This document shows, one piece after another, positions 17,103-25,480 of a DNA stretch of 64,000 bases. Made by a program: the position numbers and the translations under genes. The stretch is from Herbidospora daliensis (GTDB lineage Bacteria; Actinomycetota; Actinomycetes; Streptosporangiales; Streptosporangiaceae): NCBI RefSeq assembly GCF_001570585.1, contig NZ_BBXF01000002.1, positions 1,500,077 to 1,564,076 on the forward strand. Direction: 5' to 3'. Below the pieces are notes generated by a model. It had not been told where the DNA came from. It saw only the letters and a program-made list of their open reading frames with translations, and searched no databases. How positions within the stretch are numbered: position 1 is the stretch's first letter; each line of letters opens with the position of its first letter.

Positions 17103-20100
17103 ATGCAACCGTTCCCCCTGAGCGGGCCGTGGTATCGGATCCAGGCGATCACCGCTCCGTCCCGCACGTCGTCGGCCGAGTGGGACTTCGTGAACGTGCT
17201 GCCCGCCGTGTTGTCCGCCGCGCAGCGCGACCGGCCCTTCGTCATCGGCTGGTTGTCCCGGGGTTCCGGGGCGCCGCTCGAACTGATCACCAACGCGGGT
17301 CCGCTGACCCCGCCGCGCGCCCCGCGCCGGGCCGCCGTCGCGGCGATCGAGGTGGTGCCGACCGGGCCGCAGCCGCTGCTGTTCCCCGGCGGCGCGCGGG
17401 GGGTCGAGATCGGCGACGACTGGCTCGCCGATCTCGCCGATCTGGTCTGGACGCCCTGTCCGGGCCGCCAGGCCCCGCCGCTGAACGGGCGGCGTGAGCC
17501 GGAGCCCGACGAGCCGAAGCAGCCGACCCTGTTCGAGTCGACCCTGACGACGCTGATGTCGCGCCCGTTCGCCTGGGTCGTCGTCGCCGAGCCGACCGAC
17601 CTGCTCGACCAGGAGGTCAGCCACCTCCGCACCCAGCTCAACGTGCTGCGCCAGTACGGCGACGCCTCCGAGCGCTCCCGCTACGACGCCGAACGCGCCG
17701 AGCGCCGCATGCAGGAGCTCGACGCCTTCCGCGAGGCGGGCCTGTGGAACGTCCGGGTCCTGGCGGGCGCGGCGGGCCCCGAGGAACTGCGCCAGATCGC
17801 GCCCGTCCTGGTCGGCTCGGTGGAGATGAGCCACCACCCCTACCGGCTGCGCAGCGCGATGGCGGGCCCGGCCCGGCCGAGCGCCCAGGAGCCCGTCTAC
17901 AGCTTCACCGAGGCCCTGAACGTCAACTTCCAGGACCCGACCGACAGCGCCGCCGCCCCCTTCGCCGCCACCGCGGGCGCGCTCGCGGCCCTGGCCGGGC
18001 TGCCGAGGCGCGAGGTCCCTGGTGTACGCGTCCTCGACACCGGCTTCTTCGACGTCACCAGCGAGGCCGACTCGACCGGCGGCGACATGCTCGACCTGGG
18101 CGCCATCGTCGACGGCCAGGACCGGGCCGTCGGCACGTTCCGCGTCCCGCTGGCGACCCTCAACCGGCACGCCTTCGTCACCGGCGCGACCGGCTCGGGC
18201 AAGTCCCAGACCGTCCGCCACCTGCTCGAACAGCTCACCAAGGCGGGCATCCCGTGGCTGGCCATCGAACCGGCCAAGTCCGAGTACGCCGCCATGGCCG
18301 GCCGCCTCGAAGGCCAGGCCCCGCTGACCGTGATCAACCCGTCGGCGCCTGACGCGGTGCCGTTCAGCGTCAACCCGCTGGCCCCCGAGCCCGGCTATCC
18401 GGTGCAGGCCCACATCGACATGGTCCGGGCCCTGTTCATGGCCGCCTTCGACGCCGAGGAGCCGTTCCCGCAGATCATGTCGCTGGCGCTCCAGCGGGTC
18501 TACGAGGCCAACGGCTGGGACGTCGTCACCGGCGGCGGCATCCCCGGCGCGGCCGTCCAGCCGCAGGTGCCGACCCTCGAACAGCTCCAGCAGCACGCCC
18601 TGGAGGTCATCGAGGAGATCGGCTACGGCAACGAGGTGCAGGCCGACGTCGAGGGCTTCATCTCGTTGCGCCTGCGGTCGCTGCGGGTCGGCTCGGCCGG
18701 GCGGTTCTTCGAGGGCGGCCACCCCGCCGACATCGGCGGCCTGCTCCAGCGCAACGTGGTGCTCGCGATCGAGGACGTCGCCAACGACGAGGACAAGGCG
18801 TTCCTCATGGGCACCCTGATCATCCGCATCGTCGAGCACCTGCGGATGCGGGCCCGCCAGCAGAAGTCGACCGGGCTCCAGCACGTCATCGTGATCGAGG
18901 AGGCCCACCGGCTGCTGCGCGACCGGGGCGCCCAGCGGGCCTCCACCCACGCGGTCGAGCTCCTCGCCGGCATGCTGGCCGAGATCCGCGCCTACGGCGA
19001 GGGCATCGTGGTGGCCGAGCAGATCCCCACCAAGCTGGTCTCCGACGTGGTCAAGAACACCGCGCTCAAGGTGGTGCACCGGCTGCCGGCCGAAGACGAC
19101 CGGTTCCTCGTCGGGGCGGCGATGAACCTGTCGGAGGAGCAGTCGCGTCAGGTGGTCTCGCTGCAGCCCGGGTTCGCGGCGGTCTTCGCCGACGGCATGG
19201 ACCGGCCGCTGCGCATCCAGGTGCCGCTGGGGGAGGACCGCGAGCGGGTGCTCCAGTCACCGGCCCCGCCGATCAAGGGGCGCCGGTCGGCCGCCTGCGG
19301 GCGCGAGTGCCGTACCGGAAAAGCCTGCACGCTCTTCGAGGTCCGCGAAGCGGACCTGCTCGCCGTCGCGCCCGAGTGGGCGTGGCTGCGGATCTGGACC
19401 GACACGGTCATCCTGTCGTTCGTCGCCAACCGGTCGCTGCCGGGGGTGCCGCGCATCCTGGCCGACAACTGGGCCGACCTGCCGCCGCGCCGCCGCGAGT
19501 GCCTGCTGGCCACGCTGGTGGAGCGCAGCGTCGCCCGCCGCGCCTGGTCGTTGCGCACCTGGTTCGACCCGACCCTGCTGACCGAGAAGGCCGCGGAGAT
19601 CGCGGCCGGGCTGCTGTCCGGCGCACCCGCCGGCGACAAGCCCGGCCCGGCGTGGGTGATCCCGCAGATCCGCTGGCTGCACGAGGTCGACCGGCTGTTC
19701 CCCTACGGCCACCCGGCGCCCAACCTGCGCAGCCCGGCCCCGGCGATGGAATACGCCCTCTTCGGTACCGATCCCTCCGGCCGCCCCTACCTGCACGCCG
19801 GGGTCAACGGCGGCGGGGTCGCCGTCGAGACCCGCACCGAACTGCTCGGCCACCGGGCCAAGGCGCTGCGGCACCACCCGCTGTCGATGGAGGTCGACCG
19901 CAACCGCCCGCTGGCCTGGCGGGTGATCCTGGGCGACGACGAGCACGAGGGCATCCAGCGCGACATCGCCACCGTCGCGGTCGGCGTCGAACCTCGTGAA
20001 CGTATCCGGCATGTCGCCCACACGATGGGAGCGGCCTGGTTGGAGACGGTGCTCTCCTGGCCGCGCCGGTTCGTCCTCCCGTTCGACGGCGACGCCCCTG

Positions 20101-20126
20101 CCGAGCTGTCCTTCACCGACCCTTAG
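17103..20126 (+). CDS. HerA/VirB4-like (DUF87) ATPase
   Basis: 1007 residues. The central RecA-type motor has Walker A GATGSGKSQ (361-369), Walker B HVIVIEEAH (594-602) and IVVAEQIPTKL as the sensor/Q region, the pattern of hexameric HerA/FtsK/VirB4 pumps. The N-terminal 350 residues are a separate barrel-containing domain. The C-terminal 280 carry a short Cys cluster (732, 736, 742) and match nothing I know. The GAGAGG site precedes ATG 17103. Pairing with a membrane protein and anchored partners points to DNA or protein translocation at the membrane. Confidence 0.82.
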   Translation: MQPFPLSGPWYRIQAITAPSRTSSAEWDFVNVLPAVLSAAQRDRPFVIGWLSRGSGAPLELITNAGPLTPPRAPRRAAVAAIEVVPTGPQPLLFPGGARGVEIGDDWLADLADLVWTPCPGRQAPPLNGRREPEPDEPKQPTLFESTLTTLMSRPFAWVVVAEPTDLLDQEVSHLRTQLNVLRQYGDASERSRYDAERAERRMQELDAFREAGLWNVRVLAGAAGPEELRQIAPVLVGSVEMSHHPYRLRSAMAGPARPSAQEPVYSFTEALNVNFQDPTDSAAAPFAATAGALAALAGLPRREVPGVRVLDTGFFDVTSEADSTGGDMLDLGAIVDGQDRAVGTFRVPLATLNRHAFVTGATGSGKSQTVRHLLEQLTKAGIPWLAIEPAKSEYAAMAGRLEGQAPLTVINPSAPDAVPFSVNPLAPEPGYPVQAHIDMVRALFMAAFDAEEPFPQIMSLALQRVYEANGWDVVTGGGIPGAAVQPQVPTLEQLQQHALEVIEEIGYGNEVQADVEGFISLRLRSLRVGSAGRFFEGGHPADIGGLLQRNVVLAIEDVANDEDKAFLMGTLIIRIVEHLRMRARQQKSTGLQHVIVIEEAHRLLRDRGAQRASTHAVELLAGMLAEIRAYGEGIVVAEQIPTKLVSDVVKNTALKVVHRLPAEDDRFLVGAAMNLSEEQSRQVVSLQPGFAAVFADGMDRPLRIQVPLGEDRERVLQSPAPPIKGRRSAACGRECRTGKACTLFEVREADLLAVAPEWAWLRIWTDTVILSFVANRSLPGVPRILADNWADLPPRRRECLLATLVERSVARRAWSLRTWFDPTLLTEKAAEIAAGLLSGAPAGDKPGPAWVIPQIRWLHEVDRLFPYGHPAPNLRSPAPAMEYALFGTDPSGRPYLHAGVNGGGVAVETRTELLGHRAKALRHHPLSMEVDRNRPLAWRVILGDDEHEGIQRDIATVAVGVEPRERIRHVAHTMGAAWLETVLSWPRRFVLPFDGDAPAELSFTDP

Positions 20127-20135
20127 GATCACTGC

Positions 20136-21377
20136 ATGAGTCAGTTGCCGTTGCGCGCCCAGCTCGCCAGCGCGCTCGGACGAACCGCCGCGACACTCTC
20201 CCGGGCGACCGGGCGCGGCGACGGGTCCGTGATCGGCGGGCGGGTGGGCCTGCTGCTGGAGCCCGACCTCCTGCGCAAACTCGCCCACGAGAAGAAGCTC
20301 GCACTGGTCAGCGCCACCAACGGCAAGACCACCACCACCCGCCTGATCGCCTCGGCGCTCCAGGAGCTCGGAGAGGTGGCCACCAACGCGTTCGGCGCCA
20401 ACATGCCCGCCGGCCACGTCTCGGCCCTCTCGTCCAACAAGGCCGCCCCCTACGGCGTCCTGGAGGTCGACGAGAAGTACCTCCCCGAGGTGCTCAGCAC
20501 CACCGAGGCCGGGGTCGTCACGCTGATGAACCTCAGCCGCGACCAGATGGACCGCGCGGCCGAGATCTGGCTGCTGGCCCAGAAGTGGCGCCGCGCCCTG
20601 GCCGGCCAGCCCGTCCACGTGATCGCCAACTGCGACGACCCGCTCGTCACCTGGGGCGCCTCCACGGCCGCCCGGGTGACCTGGGTCGCCGGCGGCCAGC
20701 GCTGGCACGAGGACTCGTGGTGCTGCCCCGAGTGCGGCGGCCCGCTCGACCGCGCCGAGGGCATCGTCAACGCCGACTGGGCCTGCCGCGAGTGCACCTT
20801 CAGCCGTCCCGAGCCCAACTGGATCCTCGACGGCGAAGACGCGGTCGACCCCCACGGCCGGCGCTGGCGGCTCGACCTCCAGCTCCCCGGCACCGCCAAC
20901 CGCTCCAACGCCGTCATCGCCCTGGCCACCGCCGCCGCGTTCGGCCTCGACCCGCAGCGCGCGCTGCCGAGGCTGCGCGAGGTCAAGTCGGTCGCCGGCC
21001 GCTACACCACCGTCGAGCGGGACGGCCGCGTGATGAAGCTGCTGCTGGCCAAGAACCCGGCCGGCTGGCTCGAAGCCTTCGACGTCACCCGGCCCGACCG
21101 CCCGATCGTGTTGTCGGTCAACGCGCAGGGCCCCGACGGCCGCGACACCTCGTGGTTGTGGGACGTCGACTACCGCATCCTGACCGGCCGCCGCGTCTAC
21201 GTGACCGGCGAACGCCGCCTCGACCTGGCCCTGCGGCTCGACGTCGCCGGCGTCGGCTTCACCCTGGTCGACGACTTCGGCCAGGCGGTGGCCGCGCTCC
21301 CGCCGGGCGACATCGACGTCATCGCCAACTACACCGCGTTCCAGTCGATCCGGACGGAGTTCGGCCGTGCAGTCTAG
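20136..21377 (+). CDS. murT: Lipid II isoglutaminyl synthase subunit MurT
   Basis: 413 residues of the Mur-ligase fold. The ATP site is visible in SATNGKTTTTRLIAS, and the family-specific four-Cys zinc ribbon in CCPECGGPLD and WACRECTF. With GatD it amidates the second-position D-Glu of lipid II to D-isoglutamine at the membrane face, using ammonia made by GatD. The ATG follows TAGGAT by six bases (leaderless pattern). It overlaps gatD by 11 bases. Confidence 0.95.
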   Translation: MSQLPLRAQLASALGRTAATLSRATGRGDGSVIGGRVGLLLEPDLLRKLAHEKKLALVSATNGKTTTTRLIASALQELGEVATNAFGANMPAGHVSALSSNKAAPYGVLEVDEKYLPEVLSTTEAGVVTLMNLSRDQMDRAAEIWLLAQKWRRALAGQPVHVIANCDDPLVTWGASTAARVTWVAGGQRWHEDSWCCPECGGPLDRAEGIVNADWACRECTFSRPEPNWILDGEDAVDPHGRRWRLDLQLPGTANRSNAVIALATAAAFGLDPQRALPRLREVKSVAGRYTTVERDGRVMKLLLAKNPAGWLEAFDVTRPDRPIVLSVNAQGPDGRDTSWLWDVDYRILTGRRVYVTGERRLDLALRLDVAGVGFTLVDDFGQAVAALPPGDIDVIANYTAFQSIRTEFGRAV

Positions 21378-22074
21378 CCTCCGCATCGTCTGGATCTACC
21401 CCGACCTGCTGTCGACCTACGGCGACCAGGGCAACGTGCTCGTGCTCGAACAGCGCGCCCGCCGCCGGGGCATTCCCGTCGAGGTCGTCCATGTACGTTC
21501 CTCCGACCCGGTCCCCGAGCAGGGTGACATCTACCTGATCGGCGGCGGCGAAGACCGGCCCCAGATCCTCGGGGCCGAGCGCCTGCGGCGTGACGGCGGC
21601 CTCCACCGGGCCATCCAGCGGGGCGCCTCGCTGCTGGCGGTGTGCGCGGGCTACCAGATCATGGGCTCGGTCTTCGGCGGCGAGGAGGGCCAGCCGGTGC
21701 CCGGCATCGGCCTGCTCGACATCAGCTCGGGCCGCGGCGAACGCCGCTCGGTCGGCGAACTGGCCGCCGAGGTCGACCCGTCGCTGGGCCTGCCGACCCT
21801 GACCGGCTTCGAGAACCACATGGGCGTGACCCGCCTGGGCCCCGGGGTCACCCCGCTGTCACGCACCCTCGTCGGCACCGGCAACGGCGATGGCACCGAG
21901 GGCTGTTTCGCCGGCAAGATCATCGGTACGTACCTCCACGGCCCCGCCCTCGCCCGCAACCCGGCCCTGGCCGACCTCCTGCTCCGCTGGGCCGCCGGCC
22001 CGCTGCCCGCGATCGACGACAGCTGGTACGAACGCCTCCGCAACGAGCGCCTGGGCGCGGTGCTCAAGCCGTAG
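21367..22074 (+). CDS. gatD: Lipid II isoglutaminyl synthase glutaminase subunit GatD
   Basis: 235 residues of the class I glutamine amidotransferase fold (CobB/CobQ-like). The nucleophile Cys is in LLAVCAGYQIMGS and the catalytic His in GTYLHGPALA. It hydrolyses glutamine and channels ammonia to MurT. Its GTG start lies within the last codons of murT, coupling translation in the usual two-gene operon. The 3' end overlaps the converging HTH/WD40 gene by 11 bases. Confidence 0.95.
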   Translation: MQSSLRIVWIYPDLLSTYGDQGNVLVLEQRARRRGIPVEVVHVRSSDPVPEQGDIYLIGGGEDRPQILGAERLRRDGGLHRAIQRGASLLAVCAGYQIMGSVFGGEEGQPVPGIGLLDISSGRGERRSVGELAAEVDPSLGLPTLTGFENHMGVTRLGPGVTPLSRTLVGTGNGDGTEGCFAGKIIGTYLHGPALARNPALADLLLRWAAGPLPAIDDSWYERLRNERLGAVLKP

Positions 22075-23515
22075 GACCGAGGTCGAACTTCCAGACGTAG
22101 CCGTCCCAGGTGCCGGCGAACAGGTAGGTCCGTCCCTGGTGGGTCACGACCTCGAAGGCCTCCGGGCCCGAGGTCGGCCCCTCGGCGGGCGGGCCGACCT
22201 GCTTCGAGGTGGTCAGGTCCCATTCGCGCAGGGTGCCGTCGTCGGCACCGGAGAACCCGATCGTGGTCCCCCCGACGACGGCCAGCGCCACGCACTTGAC
22301 CGGGTTCGGCAGCCGCTCGCCGAGCAGGTGGCCGATGGGCTGCCGCTCCGAGAGGTCCCAGAGCCGCGAGGTGCCGTCTTCACTGGCCGACAGGGCGATC
22401 GCCCGGCCGTCGGCCTGGCCCATGGTGAGGTTCCAGATCGTGCCGTCGTGCCCCCCGATGGGCACACCCGTCGGCGTGGGCTCGGTCAGATCCCATCGGC
22501 GCACCAGCCGGTCGTCGCCCCCGGAGAGGGCGGTCAGTTTCCCCGCCACCTCACCCATGGCGATGGCCTTGGGCGACATGGCCAGCGGCTGCCCGACCAC
22601 CTCACCGGCGGGGTCGGCGGCTTGCAGGTCCCACCGCCGGATCGCCAGATCGTCGCCCGCCGTGAACGCCCACGGCCTTCCTCCGACGGTCGCGACGGCC
22701 AGCGCGTTGATCCCGCCCGACTCCTTCCCGGCGTTCAGCACCCGCCCCTGCCCCGAAGCGAGATCCCACATCCGCACGGTCCCGTCGGCCGCTCCCGTGA
22801 CCCCGGTAGCCCGCCCGCCCACGACGGCGACCTTCGCCGCGAACACGGCCCGGCTGTGCCCGGTCAGCACCGCGCCGACCCGCTCACCACTGGCGAAGTC
22901 CCGCAGATGCACCGTCCCGTTCTGACACCCGTAGAGAACGACCGCCCGCCCAGCGAGCACCCCGTGCGCCACCGACCAGACGGCCCCGTTCCCGCCAGAG
23001 AGCGGCCCCCCGAACATGACACCGGTCCGAGGCGCGACCCCACCACCCAGCAGCCGAGGCGCGACCACAGCGGCAGCGGCCACGACCGCGACCGAAGAAA
23101 GCGAGATGAGCACGGCCCGCCGAGACCGGAGGCCACCCCCGACCCGCTTCTGCACGAGCCCGGACCCCTCGTCCGCGACCATGTCCGTGTCGGTCGATCG
23201 CTCACCTGTGAGCGGCGCGGAAATGCCAATGCCGGAAATTTCGTCATCCGATGCGAGGGGCGAACTGCCCGGAACCGTGGCGGCGTCGGCGGTTAGCCAA
23301 AGGTGGTGGAATTCCGTTTTGTCGCTGTTCAGGGATTCCACGATCAGTTCCAGGGCGCCCCAGCGGGGGAGGCGTTCGCAGAGAATGACCGTGCGGGCCG
23401 ACGTGTGGCTCATTCCGGTCTGTTTGGCGAGTTCGCGGTAGCTCGGTTTGCCCGCCACGCGATATCGCTCCTGGAGGCGTGACCGCAATTCGGCCAGGGG
23501 GTCGCCGGATGTCAT
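22064..23515 (-). CDS. HTH-WD40 repeat membrane protein
   Basis: 483 residues. The N-terminus holds a helix-turn-helix-like segment (SYRELAKQTGMSHTSARTVI), a linker, one membrane helix near 133-155 (AVLISLSSVAVVAAAAVVAP), and then six or seven WD40-like blades each ending in W/RDL or WDL (for example GAADGTVRMWDLASGQ). This couples a DNA- or protein-binding head inside to an extracytoplasmic beta propeller. Such proteins are common in sporulating actinomycetes, but no function is assigned. It converges on gatD. Confidence 0.82.
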   Translation of the reverse strand: MTSGDPLAELRSRLQERYRVAGKPSYRELAKQTGMSHTSARTVILCERLPRWGALELIVESLNSDKTEFHHLWLTADAATVPGSSPLASDDEISGIGISAPLTGERSTDTDMVADEGSGLVQKRVGGGLRSRRAVLISLSSVAVVAAAAVVAPRLLGGGVAPRTGVMFGGPLSGGNGAVWSVAHGVLAGRAVVLYGCQNGTVHLRDFASGERVGAVLTGHSRAVFAAKVAVVGGRATGVTGAADGTVRMWDLASGQGRVLNAGKESGGINALAVATVGGRPWAFTAGDDLAIRRWDLQAADPAGEVVGQPLAMSPKAIAMGEVAGKLTALSGGDDRLVRRWDLTEPTPTGVPIGGHDGTIWNLTMGQADGRAIALSASEDGTSRLWDLSERQPIGHLLGERLPNPVKCVALAVVGGTTIGFSGADDGTLREWDLTTSKQVGPPAEGPTSGPEAFEVVTHQGRTYLFAGTWDGYVWKFDLGPTA

Positions 23516-23584
23516 TATTCGTCCCGTCCCAAAATAAGGGGACCTGTTGCAGTCAGGCCGAAGCCTAATGACACCCGTGCCGCG

Positions 23585-23947
23585 TTAGTAGACCAGCGCC
23601 TGAACGCCTTCCTGGGTGATCTCCTCGACGAAGGTCGGCGCCCCGGCGATGCGGATTCCGTCGATCACGTCGTCGGGGGTGATGCCCCGGCGGGCGGCGC
23701 ACTGCGTACACAACGTCACCCGGCCGGCGGCCAGCACCGCCGCCAGCAGATCTTCGAGGGGGGCGGCCTCGGCGAGCTTGAACTCCTCGGCGCGGCCGGG
23801 CAGGGCGAACCACGACGACTCGCCGGTCAGCCACAGCGACACCCCGACCCCGCTGACGATCGCCGCCCCGGCGACGTTGAAGGCCTGGTTGCACCGCTCG
23901 GGGGCGTCGCTGCCCGCGGTCACTTTGATCACCAGTTGGCGTGCCAT
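23585..23947 (-). CDS. DsrE-family protein
   Basis: 120 residues of the DsrE/F-like fold. A single CxxC-type pair is visible in TLCTQCAARRG, the likely site of persulfide or thiol chemistry; GVGVSLWLTGESSW is the family's central strand-helix. Members act in sulfur relay or as small redox proteins. TAGGCT sits six bases before the ATG at 23947 (leaderless pattern). It is divergent from the nitrobindin gene, whose start is 34 bases away. Confidence 0.85.
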   Translation of the reverse strand: MARQLVIKVTAGSDAPERCNQAFNVAGAAIVSGVGVSLWLTGESSWFALPGRAEEFKLAEAAPLEDLLAAVLAAGRVTLCTQCAARRGITPDDVIDGIRIAGAPTFVEEITQEGVQALVY

Positions 23948-23981
23948 GCCCGCAGCCTAAACCCGCACTAGCCTTGTCGGC

Positions 23982-24464
23982 ATGGACGTACATCCCGATC
24001 TTGAGCCGATCGCGTTCCTGCTGGGCCACTGGGAGGGCGCCGGGGTCATCGGCTATCCGACGATGGAGAGCGCCAACTTCGGCCAGGAGATCATCTTCGA
24101 GCACAACGGCAAGCCGTTCCTCAGCTACCGCAGCCGCACCTGGCTGCTCGACAAGCAGGGCGAGAAGGTGCGCCCCCTCGCCAGCGAGACCGGTTTCTGG
24201 CGCGTCCAGCCGGAACGCCAGATCGAGGTCATGCTGGCCCACCCGACCGGCATCATCGAGATCTACGTGGGCGAGGTCGTCTTCCACAAGATCGAGCTGA
24301 TCACCGACGTCGTGGCGCGCACCGTCACCTCGAAGGACTACTCGGCCGGCAAGCGCCTCTACGGGCTGGTCAACGGCAATCTCATGTACGCCTACGAGAT
24401 GGCCGCCGTCGGCCTCCCGCTGCAGGACCACGCCTCGGCCGAGCTCAAGAAGGTCGCCGACTAG
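23982..24464 (+). CDS. Nitrobindin-type heme protein (FABP-like, DUF1794)
   Basis: 160 residues forming a ten-strand beta barrel. The signature LLGHWEGAGVIGYPT opens the family, and His near the C-terminus (LQDHASAELKK) is the expected heme ligand. Family members bind ferric heme and isomerise peroxynitrite to nitrate in the cytoplasm. TAGCCT at 23969-23974 lies seven bases before the ATG. It is followed after 11 bases by a DUF2470 protein, a domain often linked to heme handling, which supports a heme-related pair. Confidence 0.86.
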   Translation: MDVHPDLEPIAFLLGHWEGAGVIGYPTMESANFGQEIIFEHNGKPFLSYRSRTWLLDKQGEKVRPLASETGFWRVQPERQIEVMLAHPTGIIEIYVGEVVFHKIELITDVVARTVTSKDYSAGKRLYGLVNGNLMYAYEMAAVGLPLQDHASAELKKVAD

Positions 24465-24475
24465 GATCGGGCGCC

Positions 24476-24766
24476 ATGAGCACCCCGCTGACCCCGGAAG
24501 CGGTCGAAGCGATCAAGAAGCACATGAACGACGACCACGCGGCCGACGCGCTGCTGATCGTGCGGGCCCTCGGCGGCAAGCCCGGCGCCACGTCGGCCCG
24601 CACGACCGGCGTCGACACCGAGGCGATCCATTTCGAGGCCGACGGCGAGCCGGTGACGGTCAAGTGGCCCGCGCCCATCGTGGAGCGCGCGCAGGTGCGC
24701 AAAGAGGTCGTCGTGCTCTACCGGCAGGCGTGCGAGATCCTGGGTGTGGAAGCACGCGGGCATTGA
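24476..24766 (+). CDS. DUF2470 protein
   Basis: 96 residues. IKKHMNDDHAADALLIVRAL is the hallmark of the DUF2470 domain found at the C-terminus of heme-oxygenase-like (HugZ-type) proteins; here it stands alone. The conserved HMNDDH would bind metal or heme. TAGGAT lies eight bases before the ATG. Next to nitrobindin it probably works in heme or iron metabolism; this is inferred. Confidence 0.85.
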   Translation: MSTPLTPEAVEAIKKHMNDDHAADALLIVRALGGKPGATSARTTGVDTEAIHFEADGEPVTVKWPAPIVERAQVRKEVVVLYRQACEILGVEARGH

Positions 24767-24944
24767 GAAACCCCGGGCGCGTTCCGCTCGGTTGAGCGGG
24801 TCGGCTGGACCAATGGGGAGGGCTCGCGCCCTGCACCCGCCGACTGCCCGGGGTTCCGGTGTCTGCCTGGATCTGCGCTCTGACGCGCCGACCCGGAGCC
24901 GGTCCGGATCGGGTTGTCCTAGCGGACAGCCACCTCGCTAGCCC

Positions 24945-24965
24945 AATCATGACTAATCATTATTC
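24945..24965. promoter_or_regulatory. Fur-box-like AT-rich site
   Basis: AATCATGACTAATCATTATT stands out in a GC-rich gap. Its right half (TAATCATTAT) resembles half of the classical Fur consensus. It lies about 85 bases upstream of the Fur-family gene at 25050, so it may be an autoregulatory operator. It does not match the TTGCAA-type Nur box. Confidence 0.3.
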
Positions 24966-25049
24966 GGACCACCTCCTTTCTGCGTGCTTCGTACGCTAGG
25001 CGCTGTTCTCGGGGGTGAGCAAGTCAATATCGGGCCGTAGGATTTCCTC

Positions 25050-25460
25050 ATGACCGACACCTGGCACGACGAGCTCCGGGCCCGCGGCTACCGGGTCACT
25101 CCGCAGCGCCAGCTCGTCCTCGAGGCGGTCAGCGAGCTCACCCACGCCACTCCCGAGGAGATCTGCGCCAAGGTCCAGCAGACCGCGCGCGGGGTGAACA
25201 TCTCGACCGTCTACCGCACACTCGAACTGCTCGAAGAGCTCGGCCTGGTGACCCACACCCACCTCGGCCACGGCGCCCCGACCTACCATCTGGCCGCCGA
25301 CGCCGACCACGTCCACCTGGTCTGCCGGGGGTGCGGGCAGATCATCGAGGCGCCTCCCGAGCTGGTCGGCGACATGGTGGCCCGGCTCGACCACGACCTC
25401 GGCTTCCAGACCGACGTCCACCATCTGACCATCTTCGGGCGGTGCCGCGACTGCCGCTGA
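25050..25460 (+). CDS. nur: Fur-family metalloregulator, Nur-like (nickel)
   Basis: 136 residues: a winged helix (RGYRVTPQRQLVLEAVSEL, then VNISTVYRTLELLEELGLV), a metal site region (HTHLGHGAPTYHL, DADHVHLVCRGCGQ) and a C-terminal CRDC pair for structural zinc. The sequence, including GHGAPTYHL, follows Streptomyces Nur as I recall it more closely than Zur or FurA. Nur represses nickel uptake and sodF with nickel bound. TAGGAT lies six bases before the ATG. The window also holds a CbiM-type cobalt/nickel importer at 61.8 kb, a possible target. Confidence 0.78.
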   Translation: MTDTWHDELRARGYRVTPQRQLVLEAVSELTHATPEEICAKVQQTARGVNISTVYRTLELLEELGLVTHTHLGHGAPTYHLAADADHVHLVCRGCGQIIEAPPELVGDMVARLDHDLGFQTDVHHLTIFGRCRDCR

Positions 25461-25480
25461 GCGGGCATAGCCTGAGGGGT

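Noticed and set aside
16908-19079. 723-residue open frame on the minus strand opposite the two ATPase genes, and similar long antisense frames at 1186-2709, 3890-5638, 19257-21386 and 45897-47459
   Set aside because: They are mirror frames of well-supported genes in GC-rich DNA, with compositions rich in Gly, Arg, Val, Asp and His and no recognisable domain.
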